Source: Prorocentrum cordatum
Taxonomy: Eukaryota; Sar; Dinophyceae; Prorocentrales; Prorocentraceae
DNA length: 47,500 bases
Direction: 5' to 3'
Assembly: GCA_963575745.1 (NCBI GenBank)
Contig: CAUYUJ010016908.1
Coordinates: forward strand, 2,501 to 50,000
Position 1 is the stretch's first letter; every line of letters begins with the position of its first letter. The notes under the pieces were generated by a model, which was not told the DNA's origin, made no database searches, and was given only the letters and a program-made list of their open reading frames with translations. This document shows, piece by piece, positions 18,901 through 26,772 of this stretch. The position numbers were made by a program, and so were the translations under genes.

Positions 18901-20745
18901 TTTCAGGTCCAGAAGCAGGGCCCCAGCCGAAAGCCCGTGGAGTTCCGCAAGTTGAAAAAGCAAACGTGTGGTGAGGACAGCAATGTCGCGCCCCCGACCC
19001 GGTATCCCTCCCATCTGCACTGACAGAACAGATGCATAAAAGTAGTCCATGGCGAGACTCCTTAAATACTTATGGTACATGTTGGTTAACACCGGTGAAA
19101 CTAGGATACTGCGACGTGAGGCGGCCAAAGTAGAATCCCCAGAACCTTTGGGAAATGTACCCAAGCGAGCGGATTTAAACGCTATCGGTTCCCTGGCTGT
19201 AATAGCAGTTTTAACCAACAGGGGGGTCACGAGTCTCGCCAATTCCTTAGAGGCTGCTTTACCATATTCAGCTCTGAAACCATCGGTCCCAGGGACCCGA
19301 CCTGTTTTCAGCCTCGCGAGGCCTGCTTCGACATCATAGATGGTAGGAACAACTGTAATATCACGTGGGAAATTCGTGTCGAGAAGAGGCAACATCTGAT
19401 TATAGTCGTCAACCAATGCCTGAGGTTGTGCTTCCTTGCCCATCTCTACGCCCGAGAAGTGCTGCTGGATGTGATCAGCAATGTCGCCCTCCTCTCGTAA
19501 AACCTGACCTTGCGGTGTCCTGATCATTGGGAGTGGTGGAGGCCCCTGCTTTGGCCTAGATGGCCTCCCTCCACACAAAAGCAACTTCTTGACTGCCATC
19601 CACTCTGATAGAGGCTGCGCTCCATCGATGGCAGTGTTAATGTTTTCTCCACACTTGTCCAGAAAACGTGTGCGATCAGCTTCCAACAGATGATGCAAAA
19701 CCGTTTCAGTGGATGTGAGAAAAACCAGGAGAGCCTGCGAATATTGTTCAAAACCCATACTGGCACGAAGACGCTGGACCGAGGCTCGCTCCAGATTTCG
19801 CAACTGAGAAACCCACCAGCTAAAATCACATGTCCCGAGGAGCATTTTCAGGTCCCCAGCGACCACCCTGAAAGCAAAGGAGGAAAATCTGCGCTCACAA
19901 GCTTCTGAGCCATGTCCCTGCCAGATACGAAGTGCTTTGTGTACTCCACGGCGGAATCGAATGAGAGCCAGAGAATCATTGTCAACATATTGCCTCTTGG
20001 CTCGAAGCGCCTTCTTCGCAAAGGCAGCATTGGCAGCATCATTGATATCCTGAAGCACCTCCAGAGCATGACTGGAAACATTGAGTTCCCATTCTCGTTG
20101 GGGTATGGCCTTCAGTAGTGTCTTGCAATGGGCAACATCATCAGGATTTTTAAGCCTTCTCATATCAATGGGTCTGGCCTGGAGAAGGGGGTACTTGACA
20201 GCTTGTTGCCACTCAAACTTGGCCTTAAGGGGATAGTGATCTTTGCCCTTCAGCCCAGTGTCAAAATCATGCAACACCTCAGTACTCTTAGCATAGTCGC
20301 GTAAGAATTGAGAGCACCCGATGTAGTCGATGCGATGGTGCTCTCCCCCAGGGCAGGTGTAAGTGTAGTCTTCTGCAGCTGCGATCTGCGTATTCAACAG
20401 ATGGATCCCCGAAATCGCACAGATGTTATGCAGACTGCCCCCGTTGCTATCTTCTTTTTGAGAGAAACCTTGATCGGAAACAAATTCTGAAACCTGTGAA
20501 CCCACACGCCCATTGGCATCAACGAGAAACAAATCAGGGCTCCAGTCTGCTGTCTGTTGTGCCACGTCAGCCCAAAACATAGTTCTGACGGCGACGTCTA
20601 ACTTACTGTGGGGGGCATGCCCAACAAGAACTGTGAGACAAAGCTCAGGTGCCCTAATACAGGCAACAAGCATACGTGGGGTGGAGTGCAAAACCCTAAC
20701 GTGGCGCTTTGAGAAAAAACAAATCTCTGCCTGATTTTTGCGCAT
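15901..20745 (-). CDS. LINE-2 ORF3: endonuclease (C-terminal part), RT, C2H2 fingers, C5-methyltransferase-like domain
   Basis: Uninterrupted frame of 1614 codons from ATG 20745. Residues 1-170 complete an APE-type endonuclease: VDANGRV (D76, N78), HHRIDYIG (D140), KDHYPL (H170). The RT follows: GRVPGTDGF, LLDLKNAFY (motif A, D613), TRPGTVFPTDIF (motif B), TSFVDDLTQPF (motif C, D762-D763), then NAAKTVF. Residues about 1080-1140 hold two zinc fingers, CPHCPAVFVSERDYHVHLGK-FH and a CxxC...H partner. Residues about 1235-1500 look like a C5-cytosine methyltransferase: HLFSGYRR (motif I, 1239-1246), AGPPCETWS (motif IV, C1307), VVEHPAEPW (motif VI, E1380), QCMFGAPSRKPTSL (K1425). RT and endonuclease assignments are firm. 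Methyltransferase homology is strong by motif order; activity is inferred. The start may be unused if ORF2 and ORF3 are joined by frameshift. Confidence 0.9.
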   Translation of the reverse strand: MRKNQAEICFFSKRHVRVLHSTPRMLVACIRAPELCLTVLVGHAPHSKLDVAVRTMFWADVAQQTADWSPDLFLVDANGRVGSQVSEFVSDQGFSQKEDSNGGSLHNICAISGIHLLNTQIAAAEDYTYTCPGGEHHRIDYIGCSQFLRDYAKSTEVLHDFDTGLKGKDHYPLKAKFEWQQAVKYPLLQARPIDMRRLKNPDDVAHCKTLLKAIPQREWELNVSSHALEVLQDINDAANAAFAKKALRAKRQYVDNDSLALIRFRRGVHKALRIWQGHGSEACERRFSSFAFRVVAGDLKMLLGTCDFSWWVSQLRNLERASVQRLRASMGFEQYSQALLVFLTSTETVLHHLLEADRTRFLDKCGENINTAIDGAQPLSEWMAVKKLLLCGGRPSRPKQGPPPLPMIRTPQGQVLREEGDIADHIQQHFSGVEMGKEAQPQALVDDYNQMLPLLDTNFPRDITVVPTIYDVEAGLARLKTGRVPGTDGFRAEYGKAASKELARLVTPLLVKTAITAREPIAFKSARLGTFPKGSGDSTLAASRRSILVSPVLTNMYHKYLRSLAMDYFYASVLSVQMGGIPGRGRDIAVLTTRLLFQLAELHGLSAGALLLDLKNAFYTTLRQLVLALPQDSEDVEYVLSHMDLPPLLLEGLKYQLAAKPMFEDRIPSEHLLALIKESQRGAFWRVASASNYTLPRRGTRPGTVFPTDIFNIVFQGVHDDINRDLHDVYDFLALFGLPTTDLFIAREAQLDTREWGTSFVDDLTQPFVASEAGQLLVIAQRVLDAVFRACCIRGLIPNAAKTVFILAFRGKGSMAARLDKNGDPHLHVRSEAWDFQAKIVIDHRVLGSFLSPTNSMATEVVARCHGAKSALAPIKKVIGPRAMLSIRKKVLYAECLASSVLLYNAATWLELSNNLWRKVRTTHEQMYRAALHLPCANNSEEKVTYYEVLGQVSRLPLAVVLSVARLRLLARLMAGCPDILCVCMQYLSEPIRGWMALIEADLDWFNTFLDPSKRPQDNTLPSWIRIIKDSPKAFRSALKTVASKAVRFWSDQFHLEAWNRRCRQHLRGSPLEKQVGPSPTVKCPHCPAVFVSERDYHVHLGKFHAPHRAPKNFVVGTCCQVCCKDFHAPGRLHKHVSRVVRCRQAWFFSGRCLGDEAAISANVLEIREQTAANRKAGKQDHQAVKPPKRFFGPPIALPGQGRQLPQYDVPEEAPPPPPPPVFSPLRAPCRPQVHILHLFSGYRRQDDFQHQVEMALERFKANIIVLSIDVINHPVWGDLTNDCSVLMWIRLAKSGRVAGVMAGPPCETWSIARFREPTQGARGPRARPPRPLRLASQLWGLPFVSERESDQLSLGNRLLRTTLEFALVCWRLLIPEVVEHPAEPWSPPEAPSSWHLELTKDLLQQPGVEKHTIHQCMFGAPSRKPTSLMGVHFGALRDAIWARPNGVLCNHTMGHIALEGVDHMGIWNTAHAKVYPKGLCELLGRAFAQEAWVKFPWLFDTPPPPPPTPASTVTTRRLRFKQPPRTTTRAQADTPRQSGWNTTFVPTDTQHVWTYEDELWLRKQYNLDETCDEWLPPSLRRYYVPLDPHLDTGMIGMDCMRQNRPDREDAGQS
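16270..17060 (-). other. C5-cytosine methyltransferase-like domain within ORF3
   Basis: The domain runs from VHILHLFSG to about GLCELLGRAF. Seen: an FSG loop (FSG at residues 1240-1242), VLSIDV 30-40 residues later as expected for the cofactor-binding acidic residue, GPPCETWS with the nucleophile-position Cys, SLGNRLLRTTLEFALVCWRL before VEHP as in phage-type enzymes where GN...ENP occurs, then QCMFG...RKPT. The canonical PCQ is PCE and the canonical ENV is EHP, so Cys and Glu are kept and neighbours differ. A Pro-rich linker (17085-17120) separates it from the zinc fingers. Confidence 0.8.
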
Positions 20746-22804
20746 ACGGGATATCCAGACTGATCCAGAGCTCCACCCCTAAGCCTGAGTCATCACCTGG
20801 CCCAGCTCCTGAGGAGAAAATAGCAAAGCCTTTGCATGAGCGATCGCCTATAGGGTTCCTTGTCTCCTGCATCCCAGCAATATGGACACCTTCGTCAGCT
20901 AATTGGGATCGCACCATGACACGACGGGCACGCCTTTTGCGGCCCGCTGCCCCGTAATACTCACGTCTCGTCAGACTTTTAACGTTGTATTGTACAACCG
21001 TGAGTGAGCAGCTTACCTGGGCCTTAATAACTTTGGAGGGTCCCATGGGGTCCGGTACATGGCCGACATTGACCTGGTCACACGACGGGAAGGAACAAAA
21101 ACCTTCAGAGGAAATTGGAGGATAGGCTGCTCGCTCACTATCATCCAACTGATTCAACCATTCCCATTCCCTTTCACGAGAGTGCAATGTGACATCAAGC
21201 AGTTCGTAAGGAAAACTAGGTGGAATTAGATCACCACGAGAGGTCCCCAGGGCCAATTTGTCAGCAAAGGTGTTCCAGGGGTGGCCATCATGACCCTTGA
21301 TGTGAGAAATAGAAACATTAGCGATTGACCCTGCTAAATCCCATAGCACTCTTGTCATGACCGCTAGCCTGCAAGATGTATCCAGTGCGCGTTCACCACG
21401 CAATGCCGTAACCACGTTCAAAGAGTCTGTGTTGATAGTCGCTATCGTGGTACCAAACGTGGCAACTTCATATATGATGGCAATAATAGCCCACATCACA
21501 CCTGCATACTCTGCGTCCGTTGACGAGGGTCTGTTAGCGGTAATCGGTGTCCTGCAGGTGTCTGCAAGATACCCGTGTACATGCCCAGTGTAAGAGAGCC
21601 CGTTCGAGTCCTCAGATATTCGGACCACGGCCCACGTGGCAGACTGCATATCTAAGTCCTTGACGGACCCGTCAGTGAAAAAATGAAATGCTGTCCAGTC
21701 CGCTTGTCTTGTCGGACACATATCCAGGGCAAGTTGAACCAACTCTGGTAGTTGTATTCCTTCGATTTCTGTTGTCCAGATCAGCCTGCCATGTCGTTGA
21801 ATGATCGAATATAAGGATTCCAAACGACTCATTGGGCAAACTAGAGGAGCAGTGACCGAGCTAGGAGAGGGGCTCTGGAGTGGGGGAACAGTACCTGATG
21901 CCTCGCCTCTTCCCCGACAGGTTGAAGTGTCGGGGGGGGGGGTAGAACGGCGTGGGAGCAGCTTGGCCAGTATCGGCCCAGGATGAAAATAGGTGAACCC
22001 AGGACAACACAGATAGGTTTCGAAACTCAGCCGAGAGCCCCAAAGAAACTGAAAAGCGTTGACCTGGATACTGGGAAACGAGACAGCTGCCTGTAAGCCT
22101 AGGAGCGAACCTTGATATACCAAAACATTTCTTAATTCAGACGATGCGGATACACGCACCGTCGGAGCATGGTGCATCGAAATCCAAGCATCGAGCGAGA
22201 AATCGTGGAGCCGCCCAAAAAGTGATGTTTCTTCTGCAATACACCACAAGGAACAGGGCGGCTCACAGTCAGTGGAAAATACCTCCTTTTTCCAAGCTGG
22301 TGCCAAGGGATTAGGCCAAGCCCCTCTGACTTCGGCCTCCCGCGGAACAAAGACAGGAGCGTCGGGTCTCAAGACCTGTGTAGTCGGAATTCCCCCTCTC
22401 CGCCTAACTCCTGCCCATCCCGCCCCATCTAAAGCTTCCAGCCAGAGATAGCCTAGGGCAGGCGGCCATTCATTGTCTTCCGAAGGAGGAGTGTATCTAC
22501 TCTTAGCACACTCCTCTGTGATAATCAGACAATGATAGCGCCCGCCCCCAGCTTCATGAAAATTTGAACCAGGATGCATTAAGGACTCTGACTCACATAA
22601 GTTGCTCGTGCACACTGCCTCAGCTGGAGACTTGCACGGCCTAGCAAGATAAAAGCTCAAAAACAGCGAAACTAAAACCTCTAACTTTTTTCCACATACA
22701 CACGTGCAAGCAAGCTGGAGGAAAAACTCATACTCCTTAGGGGTTCCCCATGCCCAAGAAACTCCTGAGAAATCAAGGCTGGATCCTACGTGGTTACCCG
22801 ACAT
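20696..22804 (-). CDS. LINE-2 ORF2: RNase H followed by the N-terminal part of the endonuclease
   Basis: The start ATG at 22804 is the first after the ORF1 stop, giving 702 residues; the frame is open up to 23473, overlapping ORF1. Residues 1-360 are unrecognised, Cys- and Ser-rich. The RNase H has FFTDGSV (D378), TDAEYAGVMWAI (E432), INTDSLNVV (D460) and HIKGHDGHPWNTFADKLA (D515), a complete set of acidic residues. After about 90 residues comes an APE-type endonuclease start: TVVQYNVKSL and AGMQETRNP (E647). The frame then ends at TAG 20696-20698, just past the T6C run where ORF3 takes over in +1 register. RNase H before the endonuclease is not the usual LINE order. Either frameshifting or a recent one-base indel explains the split. 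Confidence 0.85.
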   Translation of the reverse strand: MSGNHVGSSLDFSGVSWAWGTPKEYEFFLQLACTCVCGKKLEVLVSLFLSFYLARPCKSPAEAVCTSNLCESESLMHPGSNFHEAGGGRYHCLIITEECAKSRYTPPSEDNEWPPALGYLWLEALDGAGWAGVRRRGGIPTTQVLRPDAPVFVPREAEVRGAWPNPLAPAWKKEVFSTDCEPPCSLWCIAEETSLFGRLHDFSLDAWISMHHAPTVRVSASSELRNVLVYQGSLLGLQAAVSFPSIQVNAFQFLWGSRLSFETYLCCPGFTYFHPGPILAKLLPRRSTPPPDTSTCRGRGEASGTVPPLQSPSPSSVTAPLVCPMSRLESLYSIIQRHGRLIWTTEIEGIQLPELVQLALDMCPTRQADWTAFHFFTDGSVKDLDMQSATWAVVRISEDSNGLSYTGHVHGYLADTCRTPITANRPSSTDAEYAGVMWAIIAIIYEVATFGTTIATINTDSLNVVTALRGERALDTSCRLAVMTRVLWDLAGSIANVSISHIKGHDGHPWNTFADKLALGTSRGDLIPPSFPYELLDVTLHSREREWEWLNQLDDSERAAYPPISSEGFCSFPSCDQVNVGHVPDPMGPSKVIKAQVSCSLTVVQYNVKSLTRREYYGAAGRKRRARRVMVRSQLADEGVHIAGMQETRNPIGDRSCKGFAIFSSGAGPGDDSGLGVELWISLDIPYAQKSGRDLFFLKAPR
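20711..20720 (-). promoter_or_regulatory. T6C run at the ORF2/ORF3 join, candidate +1 frameshift site
   Basis: On the - strand ORF2 reads TTG TTT TTT CTC while ORF3 reads TGT TTT TTC TCA. Moving from ORF2 to ORF3 needs a +1 shift. UUU followed by C permits tRNA-Phe to re-pair on UUC, the mechanism known from +1 UUU_C sites. The homopolymer is equally a hotspot for indels or sequencing error. Confidence 0.4.
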
Positions 22805-23031
22805 ATTCTCAACAGCCTGACAAGTGTCATTATCACTTCTAGCAACGTCAAGGAAAACTAAATTGTGGCAGGATGATGCCCTGCTCTCCGAACGAGATGA
22901 GCCCACTGAGGTTTCAATACTGCATGCTGCATGTCTGAGTATGGAACGCTGAGGAGAAACGTGAGGAAGAGGGGAGATTCTTGGTGGACCCTCATCTGTT
23001 CGGAAAAATCTGACTTGCACAGATCCCAGCC

Positions 23032-24651
23032 TCACGCGGAGGTCCTTGCCTCCTTGCGTGGCGGACTGGCCGTCTCGGAGTCGACAGGTGCCTCCTGCGT
23101 GGCCTGGCTCACGAGGTTGACAACTCCCATCGCGTCGGTGAGCCCGCTCGCCGAGCCCTCTGGTGTTGCTGGCACTGGCCGCTCGGCCGCTCCCGCTGCG
23201 GCCTCCCTCTCGTTCCTCTTGCGGGTCTGCTCGGCGATCTGCTCTGCTGTATATGGAGCTCCCACAGGTGTTGAACTTGCCGTCGTACTGCCGTCCGTAA
23301 CCGATGTCTCTGGCGCTGGCATGTTGGGATCCTCCATCTCCATGTGATGAAATGGCTGAGTCGGCGAAATCTGTGTCATGTACGGTATCTCGCCATCTCC
23401 ACCTTGTCCGAAGTTGGGCATTGTCACCTTGACCGAAGGATCCACCGGCGTAGCTGCAACTGGAGTTGGACATCCTTCCACTGGTGTTGGCGGTGCTCTC
23501 ATTGGTCCTGGACTGTTCGCCGCCCTGGACTTGTGCGGCGGCGTCTTGAATCGCGCCCCCTCGGGGGCTGGCCCTGTCGTCGCCGCCGCAGGTCCCCCAG
23601 TAGGAAAAACTCCAGTCGATCCTCCTGCCCCTGTCGCCCCTGTTGCTCCAGCCGTCGTAGCCTGCTGCATCACAAAGTTCCCTAGACTGTTGAGCACCGA
23701 CTCCGTGTGATTCTGCTTAGCCATGAGGTTGGACAGAAGCTGCATCATACCTTCGAGCTGCGTTCCGAGCGGCGGTGGCTCGGCCTTGGGCGGTCCAGGA
23801 ACCGTCGGTTCTGGGGCTGCGCCTGCTGGATGTGTGCGATGCTCTCCCCTCGGCGCGTGGATCTTCTGAGGGGCAGGGCGTTCAGCCGCGCCCGAAGCTG
23901 CAGCACTTGTCCCGCCTCCTCCTCCACTGCCACGAACGTCAGGATACGTATCCGCCATCTCGGTGTCCGAGTCATCAAGCTCCTCAAGCTCTTCGATACT
24001 GGTTTTGATGTGCTGCAACTCTACTTGACACTGCTGTATGTCCAATTGTGTAGATTTGAGCCTTCCCTCCAGTACTTTCATTCTGTCCGTGGTAACATTT
24101 TTCCTCTGGCGTAACTCGTGGAGCTGCCTAGTGATTGGCTCCATCATGCTTAGCATATATTTCAGAACTGCAATCTCACTGACCGTGTCAAGGCAATCCT
24201 TCCCAATGTTCCGTCCAGCAATGCCCAGAGTAGCAAGACCCTTGAGCTTCTGCCTCACTGACGCCTTGAACTTTTTTAGGCCTTCAATCCCCAACGGAGC
24301 AGGCTCGAAGAATGGTGAACTCTCTGCATCTGTTCTGCAAGCCGGCATGATGGATGATAGATACTTCTTCACAGTTTTTTTGTTGTCGAGCTCGGTAACT
24401 GATGCCCTCGGCCTTGATGGAGCTCTGGACTTGACATCCCGCACCTGCACCCGTCCTGAACTCAATCCACCGTAATGAGCACCACCCTGCAGAACAGCAC
24501 TGTGATGTGCCCAGTTCTGCTGCTGTTGGTTCTGTCCGTATGTCTGTCCACACAAACAACGCCAATGGTGCCCTTTCACATACCGTCCACACTGCACGCA
24601 ATCCCACTGCACACCTGGCCCTGAATTCCGCGTCCCTCCTTTACCTGCCAT
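23032..24651 (-). CDS. LINE-2 ORF1: zinc-ribbon, coiled-coil RNA-binding protein
   Basis: 539 residues from ATG 24651, chosen because it is the first ATG in the frame and has a strong context (AAAACATGGC). Near the N-terminus WDCVQCGRYVKGHHWRCLCG gives a CxxC...CxC zinc ribbon. Residues about 165-225 form a coiled coil (LHELRQRKNV, VLEGRLKSTQLDIQQCQVEL, SIEELEELDDSD). The remainder is Pro/Ala/Thr-rich and low in complexity. This is the expected partner protein of a LINE: it should bind the element RNA and assemble the particle. It overlaps the open region of ORF2 in a -1 relation and ends at TGA 23032-23034. It is intact, unlike the equivalent in LINE-1. Confidence 0.85.
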   Translation of the reverse strand: MAGKGGTRNSGPGVQWDCVQCGRYVKGHHWRCLCGQTYGQNQQQQNWAHHSAVLQGGAHYGGLSSGRVQVRDVKSRAPSRPRASVTELDNKKTVKKYLSSIMPACRTDAESSPFFEPAPLGIEGLKKFKASVRQKLKGLATLGIAGRNIGKDCLDTVSEIAVLKYMLSMMEPITRQLHELRQRKNVTTDRMKVLEGRLKSTQLDIQQCQVELQHIKTSIEELEELDDSDTEMADTYPDVRGSGGGGGTSAAASGAAERPAPQKIHAPRGEHRTHPAGAAPEPTVPGPPKAEPPPLGTQLEGMMQLLSNLMAKQNHTESVLNSLGNFVMQQATTAGATGATGAGGSTGVFPTGGPAAATTGPAPEGARFKTPPHKSRAANSPGPMRAPPTPVEGCPTPVAATPVDPSVKVTMPNFGQGGDGEIPYMTQISPTQPFHHMEMEDPNMPAPETSVTDGSTTASSTPVGAPYTAEQIAEQTRKRNEREAAAGAAERPVPATPEGSASGLTDAMGVVNLVSQATQEAPVDSETASPPRKEARTSA

Positions 24652-24920
24652 GTTTTGTGCCGAATGATGCGAAGCAAGGATATCTCTGGCCCGCAGTGCA
24701 CGTAGAAGTAGTCTACACGCTCCCCTTCGTGCACGTAAGCGTCGATGCCAGCTCTTTTCTTTTCCCGTGATGTGTCTGCCCCTTGGCAAAATGCACGGCT
24801 TAGATCACACAGATGAGAAAGAACTCTGTTAAGCAACGTGTAAGGTGAGTCCGAGTGGTTCTGTATGAAGAACGCTTTGGCTCTTTCCAGAGTGCCAGAA
24901 AGGTCTCGGTCCCAAACCTT
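24652..24920 (-). other. LINE-2 5' untranslated region
   Basis: About 270 bp between the GAG tract (sense strand) and the ORF1 ATG. No spliced leader was found here, in contrast to LINE-1. The start is set at the microsatellite edge and is an estimate. Confidence 0.5.
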
Positions 24921-24985
24921 CTCCTCCTCCTCCTCCTCCTCCTCCTCCTCCTCCTCCTCCTCCTCCTCCTCTTCCTCCCTCTCCT
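24921..24985. repeat. (CTC)n microsatellite at LINE-2 5' end
   Basis: CTC on the + strand, GAG in LINE-2 sense. The 5' neighbour of LINE-1 is also GAG in its own sense orientation. Confidence 0.95.
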
Positions 24986-25025
24986 ACATATGGTGGCATT
25001 GGTGGAGAATCGGCCCATCCATCGC
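24986..25025. repeat. Single arm of the H1 foldback family
   Basis: CTACATATGGTGGCATTGGT, then GGAGAATCGGCCCATCCATC, matches the right arm at 29328-29363 (CTACCTATGGTAGTGGTGGT, GGAACATCGGCCCATC). The left arm that should lie beyond the CTC tract is replaced by LINE-2 sequence. Confidence 0.65.
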
Positions 25026-25500
25026 CGCGGCCGTGGCGGCCGGTCGGAGGCGCATGGCGCCAGTCGGCTGCATGCAAGGAGCCAAAGATCTAATGCATTG
25101 AACAAACATCAAGGCGGAATATTTGCGCAGTGTTCGGCCTCTGGGGGACCTGGCCGGGCCCCGGGACCGTCAAAAAACAACTCAGGATGGAAAACCGGTC
25201 CTGGGGAATGGGTCGACACTTCTGGGGGTCCCGCATTGAAAAATCACGACGTCGGATCTCTGGGGAGTGGCCCCTCGTCGGAAGCCTGGAAGTTCGCACC
25301 AGCACCAGTACCGCCGGGTGCCTCTTCCGAGGAGGTAATGCTCGGGCCCCTCAGGCGGCCGAGGGATTGCCACCGACGCCCCCAAATCCAAGATCAGCTT
25401 GAAAATGATCCCGGTAACTGGCACCAACACCACCAGCAACTCATTTTTCGAGGTCCCCGACCTAGGCAAGGGCGACCTCTTGCAAGGCGCGGGGGTGGGC
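25026..25500. other. No recognisable gene; contains the repeat shared with 13940-13994
   Basis: Non-coding by inspection. The stretch 25150-25202 is the dispersed repeat. The rest is mixed GC-rich sequence leading into the G-run region. Confidence 0.45.
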
Positions 25501-25637
25501 GGGTGAGTAGGGGGGGGGGAGGTGGGGAGGAGGAGGGAGGTGGGAAGGGGAAGGGGGAAGGGGGGGGCAGGGGGGGGTAGGTGGGGGGGGGGTGGAGGGG
25601 GGGGGGGAGGAAGGGGGGGGGGGGGGGGGGGGGGGCA
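25501..25637. repeat. Poly-G/GGGAGG tract, G-quadruplex-prone
   Basis: Many runs of four or more G, ending in an almost uninterrupted G run of over 20 bases just before 25636. The exact run length is likely unreliable in any assembly. Confidence 0.9.
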
Positions 25638-25783
25638 AACGGGCAAACCCAAGCGGGCACGCCGCTGCCATCGCACCGAGCTCAGCGAGCGTACCACGCC
25701 CCACCGCGCACGCCACACGCGCGATGGACCCCTCGCGGCAAGTCCGTGCCGTGTCGAATCTGGATCTGGCTTTCCTGACACGC

Positions 25784-26410
25784 GAGGATCGCTCAATCTT
25801 GTGGAACGATTGGCAATTCCCGAAACGCCAGATCGCTCAACACCGACCAGTTCTTGATTGACCAAAAGACGACCCCTAGCCCTCTGGAGGGGACCTAAAA
25901 CAGGAGGGCCAGACACATTAGGGATAGGGGCTCTTTGCTGCAGATGTATCGACCCAACGCTGGGATCACTCAACCTGAAACAATCGGCAATTTCCGCAAC
26001 GCGAGATCGCTCAGCACCGACCGATTCTGACCTGCCGCAATGTTCGTGGAGACGTAAGACTCGGGCACGGGGGACTCGGGTTGGCCTGACTCGAGTTGGC
26101 ATGACGAGATCAAATCTGAAATTTGACGCGAACTCCCGCTGCAAACATCCCACGAAAGCCGGACCAATTTCCAAGACGCGCTCGTCAAAAAACGTCGGCA
26201 AAACGCGGGGATCGCTCCACCTGGAACGATCGGCAGTTTTCGCAACTCCAGATCGTGCAACACCGACCGATTCTGACCTGCCAAAGGTGGGCCCGCATCG
26301 CTGTTAAAAACCACTCTGGCGAGGGGGGATCGCTCCGCCTGAAACAATCGCCAATTTCCGCAACGCCAAATCGCTCAACACCGACCGATTCTGATCTACC
26401 GCAAGGGGCC
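25784..26410. repeat. Four dispersed-tandem copies of an about 80-bp unit
   Basis: Copies start at about 25784, 25961, 26207 and 26325. The consensus is GGATCGCTCAACCTGAAACA, then ATCGGCAATTTCCGCAACGC, then CAGATCGCTCAACACCGACC, then GATTCTGACCTGCCGCAA. Spacers of different length separate copies. Each unit carries two GATCGCTC words. Confidence 0.85.
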
Positions 26411-26419
26411 CGCATTCGG

Positions 26420-26558
26420 GATCTGCTGACCCGGGTCAGTCCAGACCCGGGCCAATCAAGCCGTGCAAGATCCTGCAGGATCCTGCACCCGATGCCGGGT
26501 CGATGCGACCCTGGCTCTGCAGGATCCGGCAAGATCTGGCGCTCTGACTGACCCCCGT
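26420..26558. repeat. CTGCAGGATCCTGCA palindrome repeat, copy 1
   Basis: GTCCAGACCCGGGCCAATCA, then AGCCGTGCAAGATCCTGCAG, then GATCCTGCA. The second half is its approximate inverse (CTGCAGGATCCGGCAAGATC). Two related units lie at 38045-38345. Confidence 0.7.
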
Positions 26559-26563
26559 TTGTT

Positions 26564-26772
26564 TGGACGCCCGACATGGGCACGGAAAGAATGGGTACAA
26601 TGCCCAACAACAAATGTTGTCCCAAACCAATTGCGGCCGCTGTTGGGCAGGCGGCCTCCTGTCTCGAATGGACGCAGGCCGCGGCAGCGTGGACAACAAA
26701 TCCTGCTCAAAATGAACAGGAACTGCTGTTGGGCATTGTACCCATTCTTTCCGTGCCCATTTCGGGCGTCCA
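26564..26772. mobile_element. Palindromic element family P1, copy 2
   Basis: Arms of 43 bp at 26564-26606 and 26730-26772 are near-identical reverse complements: TGGACGCCCGACATGGGCAC on the left, GTGCCCATTTCGGGCGTCCA on the right. The interior matches copies 1 and 3. It is the best-preserved copy. Confidence 0.85.

Larger units (their letters stand above)
15580..24920 (-). mobile_element. LINE-2: near-intact non-LTR retrotransposon with a C-terminal methyltransferase-like domain
   Basis: On the - strand: a 5' region starting at the GAG tract (CTC on the + strand, 24921-24985), ORF1, ORF2 with RNase H then the start of the endonuclease, ORF3 with the rest of the endonuclease, RT, two zinc fingers and a C5-methyltransferase-like domain. 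A 3' UTR of about 320 bp follows, and its end is uncertain. ORF1 and ORF3 share a frame; ORF2 is in another. None of the three has an internal stop, in contrast to LINE-1, so this copy is young. The 5' and 3' ends given are estimates. Confidence 0.9.

Noticed and set aside
25600-25637. Telomeric or replication-related G-tract
   Set aside because: Pure G run and GGGAGG words only; no telomere-type TTTAGGG units were found in the window.
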